From assembly GCA_963718295.1 (NCBI GenBank), contig CAVQYV010000011.1, positions 186,001 through 250,000 on the forward strand: 64,000 bases of DNA, in the 5' to 3' direction. This document shows positions 52,988 through 62,500 of this stretch, one piece after another. The notes beneath the pieces are model-generated. The model did not search any database. It was not told the origin of the DNA and was given only the letters and a program-made list of their open reading frames with translations. The stretch is from CAVQYV01 sp963718295 [NCBI: uncultured Methylomirabilota bacterium] (lineage in GTDB: Bacteria > Methylomirabilota > Methylomirabilia > CAVQYV01). The position numbers were made by a program, and so were the translations under genes. Position 1 is the first letter of the stretch; every line of letters starts with the position of its first letter.

Positions 52988-53884
52988 CTATTTCCTCTCC
53001 ATTTCTTTAAGATGTCGGGTCGTCCTGACCAAATTCTGCAGTACCTCCTGATAATAGGGCTTCTCCTTCAGGCTGGCGTAGGTCCCAGGGAAATAGACCA
53101 CTGTGACATCGGCGAGAGACTTGTCAGAGTCAAATGTGTTCAGGACGATCGCACATCGCTGACCATTCGAGAGCCGAATATTGTCAATCATAGGGAAGTC
53201 GAAGAATCCGACCCAAAACTCGGCGATATTCGTCTCCACTCCTTTATCCGATTCTCGGGGTGTCTTGACCTCCAGTCTGACCCTTATCTCTTTGCGCTGC
53301 GAATCCACGTTCAGGGCGAAGATCCTGAATTCCCTGACAATGTTTTCCAACGTCAGACTCTTCGGCTCCAGTTCAATTCCCCCTGGGGATTTTCGAAATG
53401 TCTCCAAATCGATCTCCCGGTCGAAGTAATCTCCGGCCCCTTCCAAGACCAATAATTGCTTCTTGGTGATCTCTCGCGCCACCTTGTCGAGACGGTATGT
53501 ATATTCCTCTCGCGTCGGGCTTTGAACGGAAACGATCTGCTTTTTGAGGTGAGCGAAAAGGGGCTTCACATTGAGAGACTCGTGAAAATTGTATGCAAGA
53601 AGTTCAAGGTTCAGGATCTTCTCTTCCATCGAAGCTGACTGGGGCGTCAGAAAGGTATCGATGATAGATTTGAACATATCCTTCCGAAGGGCGCTTTCCG
53701 ACTCTTCCCGTCTGCTCATGAGTTCAGAGTAGAGTCGAAACTTCGCGTCATCTTCCTGCCGGCGATCCATCACGTCGGAAGTGACGAATCCGAAATATGC
53801 GATGGCCAATGCGGTCAGCAATCCCCCCACCGGCTTGAGTATGACATCAACCTTGTCCCATCCATCCTTCCCCTGGGTATCCAT
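52988..53884 (-). CDS. Membrane-anchored protein of unknown function
   Basis: 298 residues with one N-terminal membrane helix (about 14-36, ILKPVGGLLTALAIAYFGFV), then a helical region (EDDAKFRLYSELMSRREESE) and a beta-rich end (IRVRLEVKTPRESDKGVETN). No known domain recognised. It starts 2 bp after the secreted protein gene upstream and is surely co-expressed with it. Confidence 0.65.
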   Translation of the reverse strand: MDTQGKDGWDKVDVILKPVGGLLTALAIAYFGFVTSDVMDRRQEDDAKFRLYSELMSRREESESALRKDMFKSIIDTFLTPQSASMEEKILNLELLAYNFHESLNVKPLFAHLKKQIVSVQSPTREEYTYRLDKVAREITKKQLLVLEGAGDYFDREIDLETFRKSPGGIELEPKSLTLENIVREFRIFALNVDSQRKEIRVRLEVKTPRESDKGVETNIAEFWVGFFDFPMIDNIRLSNGQRCAIVLNTFDSDKSLADVTVVYFPGTYASLKEKPYYQEVLQNLVRTTRHLKEMERK

Positions 53885-53886
53885 TT

Positions 53887-54216
53887 CTACTCCCTCCTCA
53901 GAGCATAATTCCCGTCTTTCTTTTCCAGGGCCAGATCGTAACGGACAGATCGATCATAGGAGGCGATTTCGATCGATGGGGATTGTTGCCCAAACAGCAC
54001 ACGGATTTGGCACTTGCCCCGCTCTTTCACGAACAGGCGGTAGGACCCGTACTTGTCCGTTTCCGTCGAGTAGATGCTGCCCCCCGATGCAATTTCCACT
54101 CTTATCCCTGGGCCAACCAGCCTGGTTCCCTCCTTTATGGCCCCATAGATCTCGCCCGCCGAAGCTGCTACAGGGAGAAGCACCACGAACATCATGAGTG
54201 AAATGATCGTTTTCAT
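53887..54216 (-). CDS. Secreted carboxypeptidase-regulatory-like protein
   Basis: 109 residues from the ATG at 54216 (MKTIISLMMFVVLLPVAASA, a signal peptide with an ASA cleavage site), preceded by GGGAG. The mature part EIYGAIKEGTRLVGPGIRVE...YGSYRLFVKERGKCQIRVLF resembles a carboxypeptidase regulatory-like or transthyretin-like fold that occurs in outer-envelope proteins. Paired with the membrane protein downstream. Confidence 0.65.
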   Translation of the reverse strand: MKTIISLMMFVVLLPVAASAGEIYGAIKEGTRLVGPGIRVEIASGGSIYSTETDKYGSYRLFVKERGKCQIRVLFGQQSPSIEIASYDRSVRYDLALEKKDGNYALRRE

Positions 54217-54941
54217 TTTGACTCCCATCCTGTATGAAAGTGATAGCCCTCGCCCAGATTCCTCGCTAACGCTGATACCCATATAGAAAAGAAGGGCACC
54301 GGATCCCTTGGATCTAACAGGAGTCTATCCGGTACCCTTTCTTTCGGCAATAGGCTATTTGCGCCATGGCCTTGCCGCGGTCGATCGGCTCATGCACTTC
54401 CTTTCGTCCTATCCTCGCATGATTTCCTCAGACGCGATTGATAGGAGTCTCTTGACCGGGTTTGGGGTTGTTGAACCACTCATCATAGAACCCCAAGGCT
54501 CATTCCTTGACCATGGAAATCACCCGTCAATCCTGCGAAGCACTTCGGGATGCCATTGCCCGTTTCGAATGAGCCGTTGAGGGCAAGGCACTTGGAAACG
54601 GATCAAAGGTCAGACTTACGAATTGCACAATCTCGGATCTCGGTCCCATATCGCGCTCGATGAGTGGGTCACCAAAAAATGTGCAGGGCGTTCCTTGCTT
54701 CTATCGGTGGGACGGATGCACGCCACCTCCACTATAGAATGACATTCCGACCACCACTCCCAAATGGCAGAGCCACGGAGAATCATCTGAGAAGAGGGTA
54801 GGCCCGATCATGGTTGCAGCTGCAATCATAGTCTCGGCTCTCGGCCTGCCCGCCCCTCATTTCTCTCGTAAGGTCAATAATCAAGTCAAACTCCAAGCTC
54901 GTTACCTGCACATTGGGCAAACCTCACAGGTCATCCCGCCT
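54217..54941. other. Long intergenic stretch
   Basis: About 725 bp between two minus-strand operons. Short open frames exist on both strands but none has a ribosome site, good codon use or a recognisable product. No repeat or RNA recognised. Confidence 0.45.
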
Positions 54942-55340
54942 TTACACAAGAGCTACGACCCGACCGACGAGGGAGAGCAAAGATCCTGTGGCATTGAGTA
55001 CCCTTGTCACGTTAGAAAGCGTTTGGAGCGCATCTCCCAAATCCGTGATCGCAGACTCAAGCTCTTGCGAGTTCTCTTCCACCCGACTGGCTACCAAGGC
55101 AATCTGCGCGTTTTCTATCATGAGGAGCTTGGTTCCAATCTCCAGTTTGAGCCGAAATGCCTTTCCTTTCTCATCCGGTGTCTTTGCTTTGAGGGCTTTA
55201 ACGAAGCCATCGTCACCCCAGGCCCTCTCGGCCCTCTGAAGTTGTTCCTCGGCCCTTGCAAGCTTATCCCTTGCCTTCTCCATTTCTTCATCCGGTGGTT
55301 GGGCCTCTCCATTCACTTGTCGATCCTCCCCTCCGCTCAT
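54942..55340 (-). CDS. Coiled-coil protein of unknown function
   Basis: 132 residues, mostly helical and rich in charged residues (MEKARDKLARAEEQLQRAER), with a hydrophobic C-terminal end (LNATGSLLSLVGRVVALV). No signal peptide. Its ATG overlaps the stop of the lipoprotein gene upstream as ATGA, so the two are translated together and probably interact. Family not recognised. Confidence 0.65.
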   Translation of the reverse strand: MSGGEDRQVNGEAQPPDEEMEKARDKLARAEEQLQRAERAWGDDGFVKALKAKTPDEKGKAFRLKLEIGTKLLMIENAQIALVASRVEENSQELESAITDLGDALQTLSNVTRVLNATGSLLSLVGRVVALV

Positions 55341-56253
55341 TTTTTCACTCCCGCTTGCACTTTCTCAAACGCCTCCACTAATGCAATCGTCCAAATGATG
55401 CTACGCTCGAGCTGATCTACCGTATTGCCTTGGTTGAGTGTGAGGGATTTGAGGTTCTGTTGCAGTTCCTCTGCAGCCTGGACAGCCGCTGATAGGGGTG
55501 TTTCTGCGGGCGAAACCGTCAGCAATGCAAGGCGTTGCTCTGACCAGTTAACTGGCAGATCGTTACCCAGTTCTTTTAGCGGCTTTGCCAATTCCAGTTT
55601 TTCGCGTGTTCGCCAGGGCTATTTGATCCTGTTCCAGTTCTATTTTGCGCAATAATAGAAACATTGCTGCGTTGAAACCCGACGGCGTTCCAAATGGCCT
55701 GACCGTGCTGTTCTAAGTGTTCTCTCAGATAGGCATTTCCCACCACTTCCACAGCGATTTTGGCAAGGGGTTGAAACAAACCTGAGATCGGAGTGTCGAG
55801 AACCTTGATGTTTCCTATCTGCGGCACAAGGCCCTCCAAATTACTTGCGATGTTTGCTGCCGCTGTTCCCGCTTCTTCTGCGTTTTCTCCTGAGGCAAGC
55901 TTTGCCAAGGCCGCGAAATAACTCCTCATGAGAATTGCATGCTTCTTCATGAGATTGAATTGTTCAAGACGTTCCAGGAAGATCTTATCTCTTTCTTCTA
56001 AAGTCGTTGCGAAGATGTCGCCTGGGATCTCCAGTTCCTTCGCTATTTCTCTATCTTTGATGATTTTGGCTGAATCCGCATTCACTTCCTGTCCAAAGGC
56101 GTAATCGTAGACTCTTGGGGTATGATTCGTAAAGTGAATTCCAGCGTTGGCGAATTCAGCGAAATCCGTTCTCTGTCGCCCAGCGCAGGCACTTAAGCCC
56201 AGCACAAACACAACCAGGACGAAATAACCTGTCAAGATCATATTCTTCTTCAT
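55337..56253 (-). pseudogene. Lipoprotein of unknown function, frameshifted twice
   Basis: Starts MKKNMILTGYFVLVVFVLGL and has a lipobox LSAC at about 20-23. The first frame ends at 55576 with an unlikely tail; a second begins at 55591. Removing one A from the run at 55643-55646 and one from the run at 55598-55602 joins them as AQIELEQDQIALANTRKLEL, a smooth helical stretch, giving about 305 residues. The protein is helical throughout and would be in the outer or inner membrane facing the periplasm. Both errors are in homopolymers, so a sequence error is likely. Confidence 0.65.
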
Positions 56254-56480
56254 GGGCCTCCCAATACCTTCTTGGCAATCTGCTCGAACCTTCAGTCTGA
56301 ACGAGAAACCAGGCGGCGCAGTTTGGTTTTGCTCATCGCGAAGTTTACCGTATGTAGGTCAACGATCACCTGCGTTCAAAGTGGTCGACTCACGTAGTTT
56401 CGCCTCTATCTGGTGAGGTCGGTTTGATGTTATGCGTTTTCCTTCATTTCCCTCTTACTCCGTGCGCTTTCTGCGAGTGC

Positions 56481-57368
56481 TCAATCGTCCTTGCCCTTGA
56501 ACACCCCCGTATCCGCCCATTCCTTCTTCAGGATAGACCAGAAGTCCTCGGCGAGGCCTTTCAGGACATACTCATAGGGGAGCCAGCCATAGCCTGAATC
56601 TCCCCATCCTGTTCCCCAGGAATTCCGGATCAGGAGGGCGCCGGTGGTCTCCACCCCACCGGACCCCGCATTCTTGATCTTCATTTTGTCGTCGTAGCCC
56701 ACAGCCAGGATGGCATGTCCCCCCAATATCCTCTCGCCCTTGCAGGGATAGGGGATTTTTCCGGTCGCGTCCGCCTGGTCGATGCAGCTGTAGACCGTGA
56801 AGCCGAACATGGATGGATGCCCGGCCGCCAGATAACTCTTGATTCTCCCAAGCAGGACATCCTGGGCCGTCCCCGGAGGGTCGTGCCGGAAATATTTGAT
56901 GGCCTGGTAGCTCTGGGCAAAGGCGTAACAGAAGGCAGGGGGTTCCTTGTCAAAATCGGAAATCTTGTAGGGCCAATATTCTTCGGGCGGGACCCCAAAG
57001 AGCACCAACCCTCCCATAGTATTCCTGAGGAAGGCACCGGTATCGCCTGTCCAATGCATGAGGTTACGGGTTACTTTGTAGAGAAAGAGCCGCGAGGCGT
57101 CCAGGTATCTTCCAAATGCCTTCTTCTCGTAGTATTCCACCAGCCCCACGCCTGCATGAGCGGTGCACGAGCCGAGGCTTTCCTGATTCTCTATCGGCGA
57201 ACACCAATGCCTCAGATCAGCAGATGTCGAAATCCTCAGGGGTCTCTTCGAGATGCCGGCGGGCGCCAACATCGGCCGGATTCCTTCGTGCTTCTCGTGA
57301 TAGTCCCGAAAATCGGGATAATCGGGTAGCCACCCCATGCCATACCTGATCTTCTCCGAAGTACTCAT
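56481..57368 (-). CDS. Papain-like (C1A) cysteine protease without signal peptide
   Basis: 295 residues. The oxyanion glutamine Q62 and nucleophile C68 are in ENQESLGSCTAHAGVG, the histidine H218 in GGHAILAVGYD, and N249 in LLIRNSWGTGWGDSGYG. There is no signal peptide and no long inhibitory propeptide, so it would act in the cytosol or leave by a non-Sec route. A good ribosome site (AAAGGAG) precedes the ATG. It follows a 66-residue gene (57443-57643) and stands upstream of the lipoprotein/coiled-coil pair. Bacterial papain-like enzymes of this kind are little studied. Confidence 0.87.
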   Translation of the reverse strand: MSTSEKIRYGMGWLPDYPDFRDYHEKHEGIRPMLAPAGISKRPLRISTSADLRHWCSPIENQESLGSCTAHAGVGLVEYYEKKAFGRYLDASRLFLYKVTRNLMHWTGDTGAFLRNTMGGLVLFGVPPEEYWPYKISDFDKEPPAFCYAFAQSYQAIKYFRHDPPGTAQDVLLGRIKSYLAAGHPSMFGFTVYSCIDQADATGKIPYPCKGERILGGHAILAVGYDDKMKIKNAGSGGVETTGALLIRNSWGTGWGDSGYGWLPYEYVLKGLAEDFWSILKKEWADTGVFKGKDD

Positions 57369-57442
57369 GACATTCTCCTTTCTTTTTTTCAGGGCTTCTC
57401 CCTGAAAGTGACCAATGGAAGCCTCTTACGGTGCGCACATCT

Positions 57443-57643
57443 TCAAGGCGCCGGCCTTGATTCCAGCCTGGGCAATATCTTCGGGGAATGGGACCAAAGA
57501 GAGGGCTTCTTATCCTGGATCTCGGCCCTCTGGGCCTCTCTGATAGCCAAGCCTATGGTATCCTTCGTCCCCACTAGGCCGATGATTCCCGCCTGGTAAC
57601 TGTCGGTAAAGAATTTGAGCAGATTGGGGTCTAAATCACTCAT
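57443..57643 (-). CDS. Small protein of unknown function upstream of the C1A protease
   Basis: 66 residues (MSDLDPNLLKFFTDSYQAGI...) with a strong ribosome site (AAAGGAGGTG) 3-5 bp before the ATG. The first 40 residues look like a compact helical protein (GLVGTKDTIGLAIREAQRAE); the end (LWSHSPKILPRLESRPAP) is proline-rich and could be out of frame. No family recognised. Its closeness to the protease gene suggests an inhibitor, substrate or chaperone, which is a guess. Confidence 0.5.
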   Translation of the reverse strand: MSDLDPNLLKFFTDSYQAGIIGLVGTKDTIGLAIREAQRAEIQDKKPSLWSHSPKILPRLESRPAP

Positions 57644-58096
57644 GACACCTCCTTTGGTGATCCGGTCCAGTTTTCAACCTGCTGGTTCTTTCCATCCTCC
57701 TCATTGTTTCTTGAAGGCAACTCCAGAAGAGGCCCATTTGCCATCTGACATACTCCCGGGGGGGGACAACTGGTATTTCCATGACGAGGAAAGACCTAAG
57801 AATGCCTCACCGTGGACTATTCGCCGGCCTTTGCCCCACATGCCCGCGCAAACACAAAGAGGCACTGTCAGCTTGGCCAGACAAAGATGAAATCAGCGCC
57901 TCCCCTTTCCACCTCCTGCCGAGCGATGGGGGGTTTACAATCGACGAGGAAATGGGCCTCCACCCGAAAATGCGATATGCCGTCAGGTGTCCATTAGCCA
58001 ACCATTTGTCATGCTTATAATATTCCTCTCCGCAACGGGATTGTCAATACGCTTTTTGCTCTTCGTCCCCTTCCCCACCCAATTTCTGTTAAACCG
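57644..58096. other. Intergenic region upstream of the C1A protease genes
   Basis: About 450 bp. Only a possible minus-strand promoter at 58017-58047 is seen, giving a leader of about 370 nt. No gene or structured RNA recognised. Confidence 0.4.
58017..58047 (-). promoter_or_regulatory. Possible promoter for the C1A protease genes
   Basis: TTGACA at 58047-58042 and TATTAT at 58022-58017 with a 19-bp spacer; ATATTA with 18 bp overlaps it. Confidence 0.35.
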
Positions 58097-58678
58097 TCAC
58101 CTCCTCTTATAGATCCCCATCCACTGGCCTTCAGCCAGGACGCGTCCCTCCATGGCCTTTTGCAGGTCCTTTTTGGTTGCTTTGGGCTTAAGAGCCAGCT
58201 CGGTATCCAGTGCGTAGATCTTGAAGAAATAGCGGTGGGGGCTGCCTTCGGGGGGACAGGGACCTCCATAGCCGATGTGTCTGAAGTCATTGATCCCCTG
58301 CCGGGCTCCATTGGGCAAGATTTCCTGGGTCTCCACCCCCTCTGGAAGCTCCCCGACCGAGGAAGGCACATTATAGAGGACCCAGTGAACCCAGGTGCCG
58401 ACGGGTGCATCCGGGTCGTCGCAGATCAGGGCCAGGCTTCGAGTCCCCGGGGGGACCCTACTCCACTTCAAGGGCGGAGAAACGTCTTGCCCGTCACAGG
58501 TGTACCTGGCAGGTATAGGCGCCCCTTCTACAAAGGCGGAGCTGGTGAGCTGAATGGTCATCTGACTCTTCTCCTTCTTGGGTGTCCCTGCAACGCTATG
58601 GCCTGGGTGAGTCACAATCACCATTGTGGCCGCCAAAGACAAGCAGAAAATGGACACGAAAATGGGAAACCGACGCAT
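58097..58678 (-). CDS. YbhB/YbcL-family PEBP-like protein, exported
   Basis: 193 residues. A signal peptide (about 1-31, FVSIFCLSLAATMVIVTHPG) is followed by the PEBP fold with DDPDAPVGTWVHWVLYNVP and the loop GYGGPCPPEGSPHRYFF, both typical of the YbhB/YbcL group. Ligand and role in bacteria are uncertain. Single gene with its own promoter upstream. Confidence 0.9.
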   Translation of the reverse strand: MRRFPIFVSIFCLSLAATMVIVTHPGHSVAGTPKKEKSQMTIQLTSSAFVEGAPIPARYTCDGQDVSPPLKWSRVPPGTRSLALICDDPDAPVGTWVHWVLYNVPSSVGELPEGVETQEILPNGARQGINDFRHIGYGGPCPPEGSPHRYFFKIYALDTELALKPKATKKDLQKAMEGRVLAEGQWMGIYKRR

Positions 58679-59053
58679 GGATTCACCTCCTGTGGTCCCT
58701 GGGATCTATCCTTTGGCAAGAATATCTGATCCGATGAGAAGGGAATGGGATTTATGTGATGGATCTGAGTGGCCTCGAGGGCCGCCCCCCTGCTTCTACC
58801 TACTCTTCTCGCTGGTCCTTGTCAAATGTTCTTCGCGACCCTTCAGTCGGCCATCCCTTGCGAGTGAAAGGTTCATTTCTTTCTTGAGGTTAGGGCAGGT
58901 AAAAAAGAGAAAAAAAGCTTTCAATCCTGTTTCTGTTTGTGGTATATTCACCAAGCTATGGCCGAGGATGCCTGATTTTCCGGAGCCACCATCGATGTCA
59001 ATGGCGGACTGTTGATGATGTGAGCTGACGATGAAACGAAAGGATCAGATCCA
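58679..59053. other. Divergent intergenic region between PEBP and PPC genes
   Basis: About 375 bp. It holds the PEBP promoter; on the plus strand only a weak TATATT at 58943 is seen before the PPC gene. No gene recognised. Confidence 0.4.
58797..58825 (-). promoter_or_regulatory. Promoter of the PEBP gene
   Basis: TTGACA at 58825-58820, 17-bp spacer, TAGGTA at 58802-58797, about 120 bp before the ATG. Confidence 0.45.
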
Positions 59054-59575
59054 ATGAATGGAAAGACCGAGACCCAGCCCCTGACGACTGATTCCCTATT
59101 GGAGAGCTTAGGAAGCGGCAAGGTGAGGGGAGTTGTGGTAGCCAAGATCAAGATGGGAGTCAGCCTGGTGAAGGCCATAGAGGAGATCGCCGACCGGGAG
59201 AACATCCAAGCCGGCATCCTCATTTCCGGAGTGGGGGCCCTCAGGTCGGCCACTTTCCGTAATCTCAAGGAGTTTCCCAAGGAATTCCCGGTACAGCCGA
59301 AGAACCGCATCTATTTCCAGCGCGAGCAACCCCTGGAGATCCTATCGCTGAGCGGCCACATCTCCCGCAATCCGGAGGGAAAAGCGGAGGTCCACGCCCA
59401 TTTTTCGTGCTCGGCAGCGGAAGGAGAAACCATTGTTGCTTTCGGTGGTCATTTGACTGAGGATGCCACCACCTATGTGAAGGTGGTGGTGGCCATTGCG
59501 GTGTTGTCCGATATCTCGATGGTCACCCGAATGGAGCCCAATACCAAATCCCCTGATCTGGTAGTGGGAAACTGA
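59054..59575 (+). CDS. PPC/DUF296-domain protein
   Basis: 173 residues. The PPC fold is seen from VVVAKIKMGVSLVKAIEEIA through GILISGVGALRSATFRNL to LSLSGHISRNPEGKAEVHAH and VAFGGHLTEDATTYVKVVV. In plants the domain occurs with AT-hooks; bacterial stand-alone forms bind metals or nucleic acid, but the role is not settled. The histidine kinase gene begins 21 bp later, so the two are co-transcribed and may be one pathway. Confidence 0.85.
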   Translation: MNGKTETQPLTTDSLLESLGSGKVRGVVVAKIKMGVSLVKAIEEIADRENIQAGILISGVGALRSATFRNLKEFPKEFPVQPKNRIYFQREQPLEILSLSGHISRNPEGKAEVHAHFSCSAAEGETIVAFGGHLTEDATTYVKVVVAIAVLSDISMVTRMEPNTKSPDLVVGN

Positions 59576-59596
59576 GCTATCAGCAGCAGGTAAGGA

Positions 59597-62500
59597 ATGG
59601 AAAAGACAAATCATCCGAGGCAAGCCCACGGACTGGATCTTTCCTCCTGGAAGAGCTTCCAGAACCTGATCGAGACGGTCTCCAGCAGCCTGTCCCTGCG
59701 GGAGGTCATCCAGGGGCTGGCGAACGGGGTGGTCAAGGATTTGGCCTATCCAGCCTGCTATGTGAACCTGTACCATCCCGAAGAGGACAACCTTTCCATC
59801 GCGGGCTTTGCCCCTCGGGGCAAGCTCCTGGAGGCGGTAGAGAGGATTCTCGGACTTCGGGTGGATGACATCCGTTTCCCCTTCAAGGCGATCCCCATCT
59901 ATGGCCGCATCTTCCAAGGGGAGGAATTCGTGGTCAAGGAGTATAGCGAACTGGTCAGCCCTTTGATCCCCTCCCCTATGGCCCACGCCTCCCAGAAGAT
60001 CTTCGGCATCAAGAGCATCTTAGTAACCCCCCTCCGAAGCAAACAGGATCTCATTGGCCTCTTCCTGGTCGGCAATTTGGAAGGTGATTTCTCCCCCGAA
60101 GAACGGGAGACCTTGAGATCTGTGTCCCGGCATGCGGCCATCGCGATCGAGAAGGCCTTGCTCCACGAGGCCCTGGACGGGGCCAAGAGAGAGGCGGAGG
60201 CCATGGCAGAGATCTCCCAGGATCTTTCCTCCTCCTTAGACTTTCGCAGGATCCTCCGCAAAATCGTAAGACATGCCCGGGTCCTATGCCAGGCCGACTT
60301 ATGCGCATTTGCCCTCTGCGACAAGGATTCGGGGTCCGCCACCATCACCGAGATCGAGGGGGCAAGGACCCAGGTTTACAAGAACATGAAGATTTATCCC
60401 GGAAAGGGAATTGGGGGCAAGATCCTGGAAACCGGCCGGATATGGGTGACCGACGATTTCCTGCACGACCCCCGCCTCTCCGGTGATTATCATCGCGAGG
60501 CGATCCTGGAGGGCATCCGCTCCAATATGGCAGTTCCTATCTTGACTCAACAGGAGATCGCCGGAATCCTCTGGGTGGCGAATCGGTCCTCGTCTACATT
60601 CAAGCCTGCCCATCAAAGGATCCTGCAGAAGCTATCCATTCACGCTGGCATTGCTATGCTGAATGCCAGGCTCTACGAAGAATCCAAGGAGGCCCTCCAT
60701 AGACAGCGGTCCTTGATGGAGATCGTAGCGGCGATCAACGCCAGTTTGGACCAAGAGGAGATCCTGGCCACCATCTCGCGGTTCGCCACCGAATTCTGCC
60801 ACGCCGATGCCTGCGCGATCCTGGGAGTCAGCGAAGAGGGACATCTTTTCTTGCAGGGAGGGCACAATCTTTCGGCCGGTTTCCCCAGGGCATTGGAGGA
60901 GGCCCGTATCTTCCCCGGAGAAATGGGCGCCAGCAGGGTGACCATCTCTTCCATCCCGGTGGAGGTATTCGATCCCTGGAAAAAGGGGGAGCTTCCTTCC
61001 CACGTCTCGGCCGTCCTCAAAAAGGAAGGCCTGAGGAGCTACGTCACCATGGCCCTCACCCGGGAAGGCAAGGAAATCGGGGCCCTCGCCGTCTTTCGTC
61101 ATGGGCTCCACCATTACAGCCCCGAGCAACTCGATCTTCTCAACACCTTGACCCAGCATGCTGCCGTATCCTTGGAAAGGAATCTCCTCTATGGCGAGAT
61201 GGAAGCCCGCACCATCCGGCTTTCGGTACTCAGCGATATCGCCAAGTCCATTGGGGGCCCTCTGGAATCGGAGGAAGTATTTCAATCCATGCTGGCCAAG
61301 GTGGAGCGACTGGTTCCTTTTCAGGTCGCCTTCCTCTACACCTTCCAGGAGCAAAGGGACTCCTTCGCCGCTCAACCTCTTTACCAGGAATCTCCGGTCC
61401 CCGAACCATTGGATCCAAGGGAGATACCTGCTTCCGAGACCCCAGCCAGTATCGCCTTTTTCGGGAAGAAATCCTATGCGATCGAGAACGTGCGCGAATC
61501 CGATCTCTCCATCCTCCAAGAAGTGGCCTCCCTCAATTCATGGGGAATACTCTCCATGCTCTATATTCCCATCCTGGAAGAGGACCGCTGCCACGCGGTC
61601 CTGGGCTTCGGATCTTCGGTGGCCTCGGCGTACAACTCGGATCAGATCCAGCTCCTTTCTGACCTATCTCCTTATCTCGCTTTGGCCCTGAAGAACGCGA
61701 GCCTGTTCTCCGAGCTCAAGTCCACCCTCCAGGAATTGGAAAGCGCCCAGAAGAAGATCCTCCAGGCGGAAAAACTCAAGGCCTTGGGCGAAATGGCCTC
61801 TGGAATCGCCCATGATTTCAATAACCTCCTCGCTACGATTCTGGTACAAGCGGAGCTTTGTGAGCGGCGGTCGGGAGATCCCGAGCTTCAAGAATGGACC
61901 CGGATTATCCAGAGAACTGCCCTCGACGGGGCTGAGACCGTAAGGCGCCTGCGTTCATTCTATAAGCAGGACGCTGACTCGGAAACGATGACCCTGGATC
62001 TCAACCAGATCATCGAGGAGGTAATTCATCGAACGGAACCCAGATGGAAAGACCAGGCCCAAAGCGGCGGGGTCTTCATCGAACTGGAAAGGGACCTCCA
62101 GCCGTTGCCCCCTATCATGGGAAATCCCTCAGAGCTTCGGGATGTCTTCACCAATCTCCTCTTCAATGCCATCGATGCCCTCCCCCGGGGCGGGAAGATT
62201 TCCATCTCTACCCGTCTGCGGAACAAGGGTCTATCGGGGGAATTAGTGGAAGTTTCGCTGACGGATACAGGGATCGGGATGTCAAAGGACATCCTGGAGC
62301 GGGCCTTTGATCCCTTTTTCACCACCAAAGGGGCCAGAGGCTCGGGGCTGGGACTCTCGCTTTCCTACGGCATCATCAAGCGTCACCAGGGAGAAATCAC
62401 GCTCCATTCCGCTCCCAACCTGGGAACCTCCGTTCTCCTCCGCTTCCCCTCCACCCATGAATTTCGAGGGGTCGAGAAGTCTCCCCTTCTCGGGATCGAT

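Noticed and set aside
56341-56450. GTTATGCGTT motif recalling an integron attC site
   Set aside because: The paired inner and outer core sites and a long hairpin could not be found, and no integrase is present.
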